Shown: one piece after another, positions 1 through 8,286 of the stretch
Layout: each line of letters starts with the position of its first letter
How positions within the stretch are numbered: the first letter of the stretch is position 1
Source of the DNA: an uncultured Photobacterium sp.
GTDB taxonomy: Bacteria; Pseudomonadota; Gammaproteobacteria; Enterobacterales; Vibrionaceae
DNA length: 64,000 nt
Direction: 5' to 3'
Assembly (NCBI RefSeq): GCF_947502415.1
Contig: NZ_CANMZV010000011.1
Coordinates: forward strand, 113,543-177,542
Translations under genes and position numbers: made by a program
Notes under the pieces: model-generated
What the model saw: only the letters and a program-made list of their open reading frames with translations
Database searches by the model: none
Told to the model about the DNA's origin: nothing

Positions 1-223
1 TTAGTGAAGCCACGCCAGCAAAGGCGCCGCCTATGATTGCTCCGGCAATAGCGTAAGATACAAGGCGGCCGATATTGTAACAAAACAGGTAAGGCCAACG
101 ACTCGATTGTTGTTGGCCTGGCATGCCGAGAGTTAGCGCTGCTGCAACGCCACCACACATACCCAAGCAGTGTCCTGCACCCATAAGTCCAATCACAAAC
201 GCTGCATAAAAATCGATGTTCAC
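1..223 (-). CDS. TauE/SafE-like membrane protein, N-terminal part (cut by window edge)
   Basis: The start is a GTG that overlaps the ccoS stop codon, giving about 74 residues before the window ends. The N-terminus carries a Gly-His-Cys-x-Gly-Met-Cys-Gly-Gly stretch inside a hydrophobic helix, which is typical of the short sulfite-exporter/cytochrome-biogenesis-like membrane proteins that follow ccoS in many gammaproteobacteria. A second hydrophobic helix begins near residue 50. The overlap with ccoS indicates translational coupling as the last visible gene of the cco assembly operon. A role in copper or thiol handling during cbb3 oxidase maturation is inferred from context; the transported substrate cannot be read from the sequence. 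Confidence 0.75.
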   Translation of the reverse strand, partial: MNIDFYAAFVIGLMGAGHCLGMCGGVAAALTLGMPGQQQSSRWPYLFCYNIGRLVSYAIAGAIIGGAFAGVASL

Positions 224-426
224 GACTCTTTATTACTCTCTTCTTGATGATTTGATTGTGATTTCTTCTGCGGGGAGTTATTTGGTTTGTCTTCATCGAA
301 AAGGATGTCGTAACCCTGACGCTCAAGATCTTCAAACTGCTCGTTCTTCACAGCCCAGAGAAAGATGCCGACAGCGACGCAGACAAAAATGATCGCAATT
401 GGTATTAACAAGTAAAGACTAGTCAT
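220..426 (-). CDS. ccoS: CcoS, cbb3 oxidase assembly protein
   Basis: A 68-residue protein with one N-terminal membrane helix (about residues 4-26), then an acidic segment with a Phe-Glu-Asp-Leu-Glu-Arg-Gln-Gly motif and a hydrophilic tail. This is the standard CcoS architecture. CcoS is needed to insert cofactors (heme b and copper) into the catalytic subunit CcoN in the inner membrane. The gene overlaps the 3' end of ccoI by 8 bp and its stop overlaps the next gene, so it sits inside a tightly coupled assembly operon. Confidence 0.9.
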   Translation of the reverse strand: MTSLYLLIPIAIIFVCVAVGIFLWAVKNEQFEDLERQGYDILFDEDKPNNSPQKKSQSNHQEESNKES

Positions 427-2812
427 TTTCTCTTAATAACCTTAAAGAGTTTGATACAACTATGATTGAGCTGGCTGACATCCCAACTACGGCTATATAA
501 GGAGCAACAAACCCTGTAATGGCCAGTGGCAGAATGACAAGGTTGTAACCAAGAGCCCATGCCAGATTTTCACGAATAATTCTGCGAGTTTTGAGTGCCA
601 GTTCTCGAGCTCGTAAAATTCGTGATAGTTGATCCCCAAGCAATACCATATCTGCAGAAGATTTGGCAACGTCCGTACCGCCACCCATAGCTACGGAAAG
701 GTGAGCACCTGCCAAAACAGGGGCATCATTCACACCGTCACCAATCATAAGAGCAATATGATTTTTACCAAGATTACGAAGGTACTCCAATTTTCCTTCC
801 GGGGTTGCACCCGCGACCAGGTTATCGATGTTCAATTTATCAGCCACAACCTGAGCATTGGCTGAATGGTCTCCGGTTAGCATAGTGACTTTAATTCCTG
901 ATGACTGAAATTGTTCAACCAGCTCTTTACTGTCTTCGCGGATAGGGTCATCAAGTTTGAAGCCTGCAATTAGCTGGTTATCACGAGAAAGCCATACTTG
1001 GAAACGATTATCGCAATGCTCTAAAAGGGTGTTCTTTTCTGGATGGTTTTCAAGAGTAAATTCAGCCTGACCAATGCGCCATTCACGACCATTTAACTTA
1101 CCTTTTAGTCCTCGGCCAATAACATTCTCTACTTCATCGAATGTTATCGTTGAATTGCGATAGGCAACAAAAGCCCTGGCGATTGGGTGATTTGCAAAAC
1201 GTTCTAATTCAGCAGACACAGCCAAGGCATCATTTTGAGAGACATCACTTAATAATTTAGTTTCAACTAATCGAACGTTGCCTTCAGTGAGCGTACCGGT
1301 TTTATCTATTACCAGTTGGTTTACTTTGCATAAGGTCTCGAGAACATGCCCTCGGCGCAAAAGAATGCCGAGCCTCCCTAAGCTTGATGTTGAACAAGTG
1401 ATTGCTGTTGGTGTCGCCAGCGATAAAGCACAAGGACAAGTAGCTACCAGTACAGCAAGAGTGATCCACAATGCATCTTCTGGTTTTTGTTGGTGCCAGA
1501 AAAGCCAGGTACATGCTGCTATAATTAAGATTCCAGTCACGAAATAACGAGCAACAATATCAGCGACTTCAGCTACTTTGGGTTTCGATGTTTGTGCTTC
1601 ATCTTGTAAGCGTACGATATTAGAGATCAGTGAATTTTGTCGATCTCTAGTAATTTGTAGCGCGATGTTGCCATCGCCATTTATCGTACCGGCATAAACC
1701 AAATCGCCCTGAGAACGTGATACAGGCATAGGTTCACCGGTAAGCATGGATTCGTCAATGGCGGTTTCACCACGAAGGATTTCCCCATCAGCAGGTAGGC
1801 TTTCACCAGGCAAAACAGTAATGATATCGCCGATGTTAAGTGTTTTGGCTGCAACCAGGGAACCGTCTTCCAGGGTTGCCATTGTTGGTACGAGTTTAAG
1901 CAGGTTAGCGCTGGCCGCTGCGGCTTGGCGACGGGCCCGCATTTCCAGAAAACGCCCAAGTAAAAGGAAGAAGGTAAACATTGAGATCGACTCAAAGAAC
2001 ACTTCGCCTTTTTCCATGACGGTCGCATAAAAGCTGGCGACATAAGCAAAGAGCAGGGCAATAGAAACCGGTACGTCCATGCCGAGGGCACGTGCCCGTA
2101 TGTTTCGCCACGCATTAAGATAAAATGGCAGGGCGGAATACAGAAGTACCGGGGTAGCAAATATCAGGCTGACCCAGCGAAGGTAGTTCTTAAATTCTGT
2201 ATCCAGGTCTCCAAATATTTCAAAATAGAGGGCAACCGCCAGCATCATCACCTGCATGGTTGCCAGGCCAGCAATCCCGAGCCGGTACAGGTAAGCTTTC
2301 ATCGTCCGGTGGTATTGTTGCTCCTGGGCATCGGCTTCAAATGGAGCGGCTTTATAGCCTAACTGGTGAATTACAGAAAGCAGGTGACTTAGTTTCGTTT
2401 TTGCAGGATCCCAGTTCAGCAGAGCGCGGTGAGTGGTAGTATTAACCCGGATGGAAACAATCCCCGGTTCTCGCATCAGTTGTTTTTCAATCAACCAAGC
2501 ACAAGCCGCGCAGGAAACACCATCCAACGATAGTGATACTTCTTTGCTGTTTTCGGTATCACGAACAAACTCCTGCTGAATTTCGTCATGATCATAAAGA
2601 AGAAGAGATTGTAACTGCTGTGGAACGAGATCGGCTTTTTCGGCGGGAGCGGTGCGGTATTCATAATAAGAGGTCAGGCCGCTCTCGACGATGGTCTGGG
2701 CGACCGCTTCACAGCCAGGGCAGCACATTTCGCGCATTTCACCCATGATTTCAACTTGGTGTTGGCAACCCTGAGGAACAGGATCGCCGCAATGGTAACA
2801 GTTATTTGTCAT
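419..2812 (-). CDS. ccoI: CcoI, copper-exporting P1B-type ATPase for cbb3 oxidase
   Basis: A 797-residue heavy-metal P-type ATPase. The N-terminus has a cysteine-rich zinc-ribbon-like segment (Cys5, Cys8, Cys30, Cys31, Cys34), followed by a heavy-metal-associated domain with Cys-Ala-Ala-Cys at 101-104. The core has the TGE actuator motif at 358-360, the membrane CPC metal site at 459-461, the phosphorylated Asp503 in DKTGT, and a GDGVND hinge near 690. This is the FixI/CcoI form, which moves copper across the inner membrane for the CuB centre of CcoN, rather than a detoxification CopA. The ATG overlaps the ccoH stop (ATGA), so it is coupled to ccoH. Confidence 0.95.
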   Translation of the reverse strand: MTNNCYHCGDPVPQGCQHQVEIMGEMREMCCPGCEAVAQTIVESGLTSYYEYRTAPAEKADLVPQQLQSLLLYDHDEIQQEFVRDTENSKEVSLSLDGVSCAACAWLIEKQLMREPGIVSIRVNTTTHRALLNWDPAKTKLSHLLSVIHQLGYKAAPFEADAQEQQYHRTMKAYLYRLGIAGLATMQVMMLAVALYFEIFGDLDTEFKNYLRWVSLIFATPVLLYSALPFYLNAWRNIRARALGMDVPVSIALLFAYVASFYATVMEKGEVFFESISMFTFFLLLGRFLEMRARRQAAAASANLLKLVPTMATLEDGSLVAAKTLNIGDIITVLPGESLPADGEILRGETAIDESMLTGEPMPVSRSQGDLVYAGTINGDGNIALQITRDRQNSLISNIVRLQDEAQTSKPKVAEVADIVARYFVTGILIIAACTWLFWHQQKPEDALWITLAVLVATCPCALSLATPTAITCSTSSLGRLGILLRRGHVLETLCKVNQLVIDKTGTLTEGNVRLVETKLLSDVSQNDALAVSAELERFANHPIARAFVAYRNSTITFDEVENVIGRGLKGKLNGREWRIGQAEFTLENHPEKNTLLEHCDNRFQVWLSRDNQLIAGFKLDDPIREDSKELVEQFQSSGIKVTMLTGDHSANAQVVADKLNIDNLVAGATPEGKLEYLRNLGKNHIALMIGDGVNDAPVLAGAHLSVAMGGGTDVAKSSADMVLLGDQLSRILRARELALKTRRIIRENLAWALGYNLVILPLAITGFVAPYIAVVGMSASSIIVVSNSLRLLREND

Positions 2813-3300
2813 TCCTTAACCTGCCCGTACAACGAAATCGGGTCGGATGTTGGTAGGTTTACCTGTCCTTGTAACATCCAGTCGCCATCAAATGGTTCAA
2901 GCTCAACAAACCAAGGGCCTTCGAGCATATCAGGGGATTGAAAGCGGTAGGCTCCACTTAGATCTGCGCTCACCATTTGAGTAAAATCTTTATTGGATAG
3001 AGTTCGGTGCGTAAAGGTGACTCGCAAGTTTGGAAAGTTTTTGAGATCACCTTTATCGAAATTCACTAGGATGTTTTGCTCTGTAACTTTAACCGCAGCT
3101 TTTAAATTCAGCGCATCAGCCACACGAAGACGAGAAAGGTCCAGGTTAATTGCTTTACCTTTCTTATAATAATCTTCAGCCACAAGGTCGACATGGTTCT
3201 GAGAAAAGATATAGACGGCAGTTAAACTGTAAACAATCGAAATTGCAGGAATGGCAAAAACGAACCAAGGCCAAAACTGCTTATACCATGGTTTACACAT
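2809..3300 (-). CDS. ccoH: CcoH/FixH family cbb3 oxidase assembly protein
   Basis: A 163-residue protein with one membrane helix (about residues 10-32) and a periplasmic FixH-type beta domain that includes a 'DLVAEDYYKKG' motif near residue 40, the signature of the family. CcoH interacts with CcoP and stabilises the assembled cbb3 complex. A good Shine-Dalgarno sequence (AAAGGAA) lies 6 nt upstream of the ATG. It is separated from ccoP by 121 bp containing a hairpin, so it may be transcribed by read-through from ccoNOQP, or from its own promoter, together with ccoI and ccoS. Confidence 0.88.
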   Translation of the reverse strand: MCKPWYKQFWPWFVFAIPAISIVYSLTAVYIFSQNHVDLVAEDYYKKGKAINLDLSRLRVADALNLKAAVKVTEQNILVNFDKGDLKNFPNLRVTFTHRTLSNKDFTQMVSADLSGAYRFQSPDMLEGPWFVELEPFDGDWMLQGQVNLPTSDPISLYGQVKE

Positions 3301-3330
3301 AATGATTTCCTTTGAAGCTTTGATGGAAAT

Positions 3331-3354
3331 AGCCCCTGAAAAATAACAGGGGCT
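3331..3354. terminator. Hairpin between ccoP and ccoH
   Basis: A perfect 8-bp inverted repeat (AGCCCCTG / CAGGGGCT) with an 8-nt loop. On the minus strand it is followed by ATTTCC, a poor T-run, so it looks like a partial terminator that could lower expression of the assembly genes relative to the structural genes. Confidence 0.5.
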
Positions 3355-3421
3355 TTATGTTATGTCTCAGTTTTTATTACTAATTTTTCAATCAATATGT
3401 AACCGAGTATGAATTGAGGTG

Positions 3422-4402
3422 TTACTTGTCTGTGTCGTTACTTAAACTCCATACATAGGAAGAAATTAGCTGAATTTTATCTTCGTCTAAAATGTCTTTC
3501 CATGCTGGCATCACACCTTGACGACCGTGAATAATAGTGGCTTCAACGGCACGACGAGAACCACCGTATAGCCAGGTATTATCAGTCAGATCCGGCGCAC
3601 CAAATGCAGGGTTACCTTTACCATCAGTACCGTGACAAGCAGCACAAACTACAAATCGTTGTTTCCCTGCTGCAGCTTCTTTGGCATTAACCTTACGGCC
3701 AGACATGCTTAATACATAGCTGGTTACTTCCTTAACGCCATCTTTACCCAAAGTATCAATCCAGGCTGGCATTACACCTATGCGCCCCTGCATCACTGTT
3801 GTTTTAATGGTTTCCGCTTCACCGCCATACAGCCATGCATTGTCCGTGAGGCTAGGGTAGCCTAGTTGACCTCGGGCATCAGAGCCGTGGCACTGTGCAC
3901 AGTTTTGGATGAACAGCCGTTGACCAACCTTGATTGCTTCTGGATCCGCTGCAATTTCAGTAATAGGTCGAAGTGTTTGCCCTGAACCATCATACGCAAG
4001 GGTTTTGAAAGTTTCGCCAAATCTTGCCTGAGCATCATCCAGCTCTTTGGCATACTGGTTTAAGCGTTGTTCCTTTTGAGCATTGGCAATAGCCAGCTTT
4101 GATTCTTCAAGCGAGCGGACTGTTTGGTCTGAACTCTGCCATCCCAAAAATCCTTTGTAGTTACCTAGACCTGGATACAAGAATAGGTAAAGAATGCCAA
4201 AGATAATGGTGCCCCAGAACATGTAGGACCACCATTTTGGCAACGGGTTGTTGATTTCACGAATACCGTCGTATTCGTGTCCCATATCTTCACCTTCTTC
4301 AACACCCATTTTATCTTTGCTACACCAGATAAGAATGGCTGCAATACCGGCCAGGGTGCCGAGCGTGATGATGATTATCCATAGACTCCAGAATGTAGTC
4401 AT
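3422..4402 (-). CDS. ccoP: CcoP, diheme cytochrome c subunit of cbb3 oxidase
   Basis: A 326-residue subunit III of cytochrome cbb3 oxidase. There are two membrane helices (about 5-26 and 57-77), then two periplasmic class I cytochrome c domains. Heme c attachment motifs CxxCH are at Cys168-His172 and Cys253-His257, each followed by a Met-Pro-Ala-Trp segment that supplies the axial Met. CcoP passes electrons from soluble cytochromes to CcoO and CcoN. Its start lies 5 bp downstream of the ccoQ stop, with AGGAG upstream. Confidence 0.96.
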   Translation of the reverse strand: MTTFWSLWIIIITLGTLAGIAAILIWCSKDKMGVEEGEDMGHEYDGIREINNPLPKWWSYMFWGTIIFGILYLFLYPGLGNYKGFLGWQSSDQTVRSLEESKLAIANAQKEQRLNQYAKELDDAQARFGETFKTLAYDGSGQTLRPITEIAADPEAIKVGQRLFIQNCAQCHGSDARGQLGYPSLTDNAWLYGGEAETIKTTVMQGRIGVMPAWIDTLGKDGVKEVTSYVLSMSGRKVNAKEAAAGKQRFVVCAACHGTDGKGNPAFGAPDLTDNTWLYGGSRRAVEATIIHGRQGVMPAWKDILDEDKIQLISSYVWSLSNDTDK

Positions 4403-4407
4403 GCTTC

Positions 4408-4581
4408 CTAGCTCCTGTCTTTCTCACGCGTTGCCAAATCTTTTTCTTCATCAGCAAAAATGAGATTGGCTGCTTCTTCGAAACGAGGCTTTTGGCGTTT
4501 ACTGTATGCCCAAAGAACGATACCAATAAAGCAGACGAACAAAAGGACTGTCCAAATGCTATGAATAGTTCCAATATCCAT
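4408..4581 (-). CDS. ccoQ: CcoQ, small cbb3 oxidase subunit
   Basis: A 57-residue protein with one membrane helix (about 8-26), followed by a charged cytoplasmic tail. It sits between ccoO and ccoP, the invariant place of ccoQ, with a GGAGGCGCC segment upstream of its ATG. CcoQ (FixQ) stabilises the core complex and the CcoP interaction. Short, but position, size and topology leave little doubt. Confidence 0.9.
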   Translation of the reverse strand: MDIGTIHSIWTVLLFVCFIGIVLWAYSKRQKPRFEEAANLIFADEEKDLATREKDRS

Positions 4582-4590
4582 GGCGCCTCC

Positions 4591-5202
4591 TTATTTCATT
4601 GCGTGACCAAGCGACTGAAGGTAAGCAATGATTGCATCCATCTCAGTCTTGCCTTTCACTTCTTCACCAGCATTGGCAATTTGTTCTTCTGTGTAAGGAA
4701 CACCGAAGATATTGCCAAATACGGCTAGCTTTTTGGACGTCAACTTGCCGTCAAGCTCGTTTTCTTCCAACCAAGGGAAGGCAGGCATGTTAGATTCAGG
4801 AACAACAGCACGAGGATCGCGCAAGTGAACGCGGTGCCAGTCATCAGAATAACGACCGCCAACACGAGCTAGATCAGGGCCGGTACGCTTCGAGCCCCAC
4901 AGGAATGGATGTTCCCATACACTTTCGCCAGCAACAGAATAGTGGCCATAACGTTCGGTTTCAGAACGGAACGGACGTACCATCTGGCTGTGGCAAACAT
5001 TACAGCCTTCGCGGATATAAATATCACGGCCTTCCATCTCCAGCGCCGTATAAGGGCGAAGGTTTTCAACTGGCTCAGTTGTCTGATCCTGATAAAGAAG
5101 CGGCGTAATTTCTACCAATGCACCAAAGCTGATGGCAATAACGATAAGGATCGCTAGAAGGCCGACATTTCTTTCTACAATTTCATGACGATTATTAGCC
5201 AT
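4591..5202 (-). CDS. ccoO: CcoO, monoheme cytochrome c subunit of cbb3 oxidase
   Basis: A 203-residue subunit II with an N-terminal membrane anchor (about 14-33) and a periplasmic cytochrome c domain. The heme c motif CxxCH is at Cys67-His71, followed by the conserved SQMVRPF segment. A good Shine-Dalgarno sequence (AGGAGT) precedes the ATG, which is 12 bp after the ccoN stop. It relays electrons from CcoP to the CcoN heme b centres. Confidence 0.96.
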   Translation of the reverse strand: MANNRHEIVERNVGLLAILIVIAISFGALVEITPLLYQDQTTEPVENLRPYTALEMEGRDIYIREGCNVCHSQMVRPFRSETERYGHYSVAGESVWEHPFLWGSKRTGPDLARVGGRYSDDWHRVHLRDPRAVVPESNMPAFPWLEENELDGKLTSKKLAVFGNIFGVPYTEEQIANAGEEVKGKTEMDAIIAYLQSLGHAMK

Positions 5203-5214
5203 TGTCGGTACTCC

Positions 5215-6642
5215 TTATGCTGGTTGCTCAGTTGCTTTTAGGCTTTCTTTAGGTGCAACAATTGTCTTATAGGCGTTGTATGCCATTAGGAACATACCAG
5301 CCAGGAAGATTGCACCACCTACGAAGCGAACGAAGTAGAATGGATAAGAAGCCTGTAGAGATTCCACGAAGCTATAGGTTAACGTACCGTCAGTATTAAC
5401 TGCACGCCACATCAAACCTTGCATTACACCGGAAATCCACATTGCAACGATATAAAGAACAGTACCGATTGTTGCCAGCCAGAAGTGAATGTTGATCAAC
5501 TTGATAGAGAACATACGTTCTTGGCTGAATAGTTTTGGAATCAGGTGGTAAACCGCACCGATAGAAACCATCGCAACCCAACCTAGCGCACCAGAATGTA
5601 CATGACCGATAGTCCAGTCTGTATAGTGAGAAAGGGCGTTAACTGTCTTGATAGACATCATAGGGCCTTCGAAGGTAGACATACCGTAGAAGGACAATGA
5701 AACCACCAAGAATCGTAGGATAGGGTCGTAGCGAAGTTTATGCCATGCACCGGACAGCGTCATGATACCGTTGATCATACCACCCCAGGACGGAGCGAAC
5801 AGGATCAGTGACATCACCATACCTAGCGACTGAGTCCAGTCGGGTAGTGCTGTATAGTGGAGGTGGTGAGGACCGGCCCAGATATATAGGGAAACCAAGG
5901 CCCAGAAGTGAACGATAGAAAGACGGTAAGAATAAACAGGGCGACCAGCTTGTTTAGGTACAAAATAGTACATCATACCGAGGAAGCCGGCAGTCAGAAG
6001 GAAACCTACCGCATTATGTCCATACCACCATTGAACCATTGCATCTACTGCACCGGAGTAAACCGAGTATGATTTAGTCATGGAGACAGGAATTGCCATG
6101 CTGTTCACGATGTGAAGAACTGCGACTGTCAGAATGAAGGCACCGAAGAACCAGTTCGCAACATAGATATGCGACGTGTTTCTTTTAATCATTGTGCCGA
6201 AGAAGACAATGGCATAGGACACCCAGACAACTGCAATCGCGATATCAATCGGCCATTCCAGCTCTGCGTATTCTTTACCAGACGTCCATCCCATTGGCAG
6301 CGAAATAGCTGCAGATAAGATGATGGCTTGCCAGCCCCAGAAGGTGAACGATGCTAACTTACCACCGAAAAGTCTTGTCTGACACGTACGCTGAACTACG
6401 TAATAAGACGTAGCGAAAAGCGCACTGGTACCGAAGGCGAAAATTACTGCATTGGTATGCAGTGGACGCAAACGGCTATAAGTCAACCAAGGTAGGTCGA
6501 AGTTGAGCGCCGGCCACACCAGTTGAGCGGCAATCAATACACCAACGCCCATTCCGACAATTCCCCAAAGTATTGTTGTTAAGGTAAATTGACGAACGAC
6601 CGTATAGTTGTAGTTTTGTTCAAGCTGCTTTACTTGGCTCAT
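5215..6642 (-). CDS. ccoN: CcoN, catalytic subunit of cbb3-type cytochrome c oxidase
   Basis: The chosen start gives 475 residues beginning Met-Ser-Gln-Val-Lys, the usual CcoN N-terminus, with GGAAG 8 nt upstream. An upstream in-frame ATG (6732) would add 30 residues with no family match. About 12 membrane helices carry the heme-copper oxidase histidines: His60 (heme b), the Tyr-Gly-His-Asn CuB motif, the Gly-Pro-His-His pair, and Gly-His-Val-His for the hemes. It reduces O2 to water with high affinity and pumps protons, allowing respiration at low oxygen. First gene of ccoNOQP. I could not find a convincing FNR box (TTGATnnnnATCAA) upstream. Confidence 0.97.
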   Translation of the reverse strand: MSQVKQLEQNYNYTVVRQFTLTTILWGIVGMGVGVLIAAQLVWPALNFDLPWLTYSRLRPLHTNAVIFAFGTSALFATSYYVVQRTCQTRLFGGKLASFTFWGWQAIILSAAISLPMGWTSGKEYAELEWPIDIAIAVVWVSYAIVFFGTMIKRNTSHIYVANWFFGAFILTVAVLHIVNSMAIPVSMTKSYSVYSGAVDAMVQWWYGHNAVGFLLTAGFLGMMYYFVPKQAGRPVYSYRLSIVHFWALVSLYIWAGPHHLHYTALPDWTQSLGMVMSLILFAPSWGGMINGIMTLSGAWHKLRYDPILRFLVVSLSFYGMSTFEGPMMSIKTVNALSHYTDWTIGHVHSGALGWVAMVSIGAVYHLIPKLFSQERMFSIKLINIHFWLATIGTVLYIVAMWISGVMQGLMWRAVNTDGTLTYSFVESLQASYPFYFVRFVGGAIFLAGMFLMAYNAYKTIVAPKESLKATEQPA

Positions 6643-6918
6643 GTTGCATGCTTCCAATTTGAATTGTTGAACTACACTCGTTTTCCTTGTGCGAACAACT
6701 AGTTGTCGCAATGCCACCCAAAGCTTATTCAATACCTTATTGTTTGTTTAACAACTCAGTTTTTGAATTGCTATTTTGTTGTAAAAGTGGCATTTTCAGT
6801 ACACATAATACTTTAATTAACAAGTGATTGACAGAGTTTAAACCACAACTTATTTACGGTTAGATAACATTTATGTGAAAAGTTTGAACTCAGTAACACG
6901 TAACAGTAACGGGAAATC
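6643..6918. other. Divergent intergenic region ccoN / small membrane protein
   Basis: AT-rich 276 bp that must contain promoters for ccoNOQP (minus) and the divergent gene at 6919 (plus). I saw several TTGA and TTAA segments but no site close enough to an FNR or ArcA consensus to call. Confidence 0.5.
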
Positions 6919-7362
6919 ATGGCTGCAGAAAAACTAACAAAAGCTAGGCTAATTCAAATTTTATTTTTGATGGCGGTATTGATAACAGTATTTGTATGGA
7001 GAACAGTAACATATGATGATGTGAAGCCTGTGGATGAAAGTGCGGTTCATTGTCAGATTACAGCAGACTCTTGTGTGATTAATGGAAAGGAACAAGGACT
7101 TGAGTTGGCTATTCAGCCATTTCCAGCGAAGGCGAACTCCGAACTTGTTATACAAACTGATAACGCAAATGTAAAACCTGTTGCCATGGTTGAAGGTGTG
7201 AAAATGTACATGGGTACAATTCCAGTAATCTTCGAGAAACAAGGTAATGGTTGGATAGGTAAGTTCAGTGTGCCTGAGTGTGTGCACGATAAAATGGCCT
7301 GGGCCATTACACTCAAGCAAGGTGAGAAAACAATTATTGCAGAGTTTACAGTTGAAAAGTGA
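6919..7362 (+). CDS. Conserved single-pass membrane protein divergent from ccoN
   Basis: 147 residues: a short basic N-terminus, one membrane helix (about 10-26), then a periplasmic beta-rich domain of about 115 residues with three cysteines (in 'VHCQITADSCVINGK' and 'PECVHDK'). I do not recognise a named domain. The position is the same as V. cholerae VC1443, between ccoN and the FIST gene, so it is probably retained with the oxidase. The topology (one helix plus exported domain with paired cysteines) resembles that of small assembly factors such as CcoH or copper chaperones, but no metal motif is clear. ATG preceded by GGGAAATC. Confidence 0.7.
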   Translation: MAAEKLTKARLIQILFLMAVLITVFVWRTVTYDDVKPVDESAVHCQITADSCVINGKEQGLELAIQPFPAKANSELVIQTDNANVKPVAMVEGVKMYMGTIPVIFEKQGNGWIGKFSVPECVHDKMAWAITLKQGEKTIIAEFTVEK

Positions 7363-7400
7363 TTGTTAATTAGTCACATTTTGGCTCAAAGTTCGACTTT

Positions 7401-7426
7401 CAGAGGCTTGGACTATCAAGCCTCTG
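7401..7426. terminator. Hairpin between convergent genes
   Basis: A perfect 10-bp inverted repeat (CAGAGGCTTG / CAAGCCTCTG) with a 6-nt loop, between a plus-strand and a minus-strand gene that converge. There is no long T-run on either side, so termination strength is uncertain. Confidence 0.55.
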
Positions 7427-7436
7427 AACTCAATTG

Positions 7437-8162
7437 TTATTCTGCATAAATCATCTTTTTCGTCATTCCTCCATCAATGGTAAAGTTTTGTCCGGTAACA
7501 AAACCCGCATCATTACTTAGCAGGAAGTTAACCATTGACGCAATGTCTCCTACTGATCCAACCTTGCCTGTCAGGTGCTGATGGTGATCTATTAGTCGAA
7601 GTTCATCATTTCTGGTATCAATCCAGCCAGGAGAAATGCAATTTACCCGAACATGAGGACCGACACTGGTTGCAAGCGCATGGGTAAGGGAGAGCAAACC
7701 ACCTTTTGAGGCGCTGTATGCTTCAGTATTTGGCTCAGATTGAATAGCACGTGTTGACGCTATATTTACAACAGCACCGCGATTAGCTTTTAGCATCGGC
7801 ATACATAGCTTAGTTACTATCAAAGGGGCTGTGAGGTTAACTGCAATCACCTTATTCCATTCATACAGTTCAAGCTCTTCAAAGGGAGTATTGTATGGGT
7901 TCGCAATAGCAGCGTTGTTAACTAAGCCATCAAGTCGGCCAAATTGATCATGAATTTCTCTAATGATTGCATCCATTTCCGATTCATTGGTTACATCGGC
8001 TTGTCGGAACCTGATTGTAGGGTTAGTGGCAACCAATTCGTAGCCCGCTTCTTCATCGATATCAACTGCAACGACAATCGTGCCTTTATCACTTAGATGT
8101 TCACAAATACCTTTACCAATGCCTTTAGCCCCACCGGTAACTAAAACAACAGAATTCTTCAT
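7437..8162 (-). CDS. SDR family NAD(P)-dependent oxidoreductase
   Basis: A 241-residue classical short-chain dehydrogenase. The N-terminal Rossmann motif TGGAKGIG begins near residue 9, the structural NNAA motif (in 'GLVNNAAIAN') is near 83, the catalytic Ser is in 'NIAST' near 137, and the catalytic Tyr-x-x-x-Lys is in 'YSASKGG' near 150. Asp37 after beta-2 ('AVDID') favours NAD over NADP. The ATG at 8162 is chosen because it gives the normal N-terminus and follows AAAGGA; a GTG 12 bp upstream is possible. Substrate unknown. It lies between genes that are adjacent in V. cholerae, so it looks like an insertion into the cco-nosP neighbourhood. Confidence 0.85.
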   Translation of the reverse strand: MKNSVVLVTGGAKGIGKGICEHLSDKGTIVVAVDIDEEAGYELVATNPTIRFRQADVTNESEMDAIIREIHDQFGRLDGLVNNAAIANPYNTPFEELELYEWNKVIAVNLTAPLIVTKLCMPMLKANRGAVVNIASTRAIQSEPNTEAYSASKGGLLSLTHALATSVGPHVRVNCISPGWIDTRNDELRLIDHHQHLTGKVGSVGDIASMVNFLLSNDAGFVTGQNFTIDGGMTKKMIYAE

Positions 8163-8286
8163 GCTTCCTTTCACTTAGTTTAGAAATTGAATGCTTTATA
8201 TAGGTTAACGATAAAAAAGCCTTTAACTTTAGCCATAAATTCATAAAAAACGCATTAGTTTGCTGATTGCAAATATAAAAGTAGCT

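Noticed and set aside
1681..2160. 159-codon minus-strand ORF inside ccoI
   Set aside because: A shadow frame of ccoI; the protein lacks any family pattern and the P-type ATPase frame is clearly the coding one.
5215..6732. Longer CcoN start at 6732
   Set aside because: The extra 30 residues do not resemble CcoN, and the ATG at 6642 has a good ribosome site and the family N-terminus.
6643..6918. FNR box upstream of ccoN
   Set aside because: No sequence close to TTGATnnnnATCAA was found on inspection, although FNR control would be expected for this operon.
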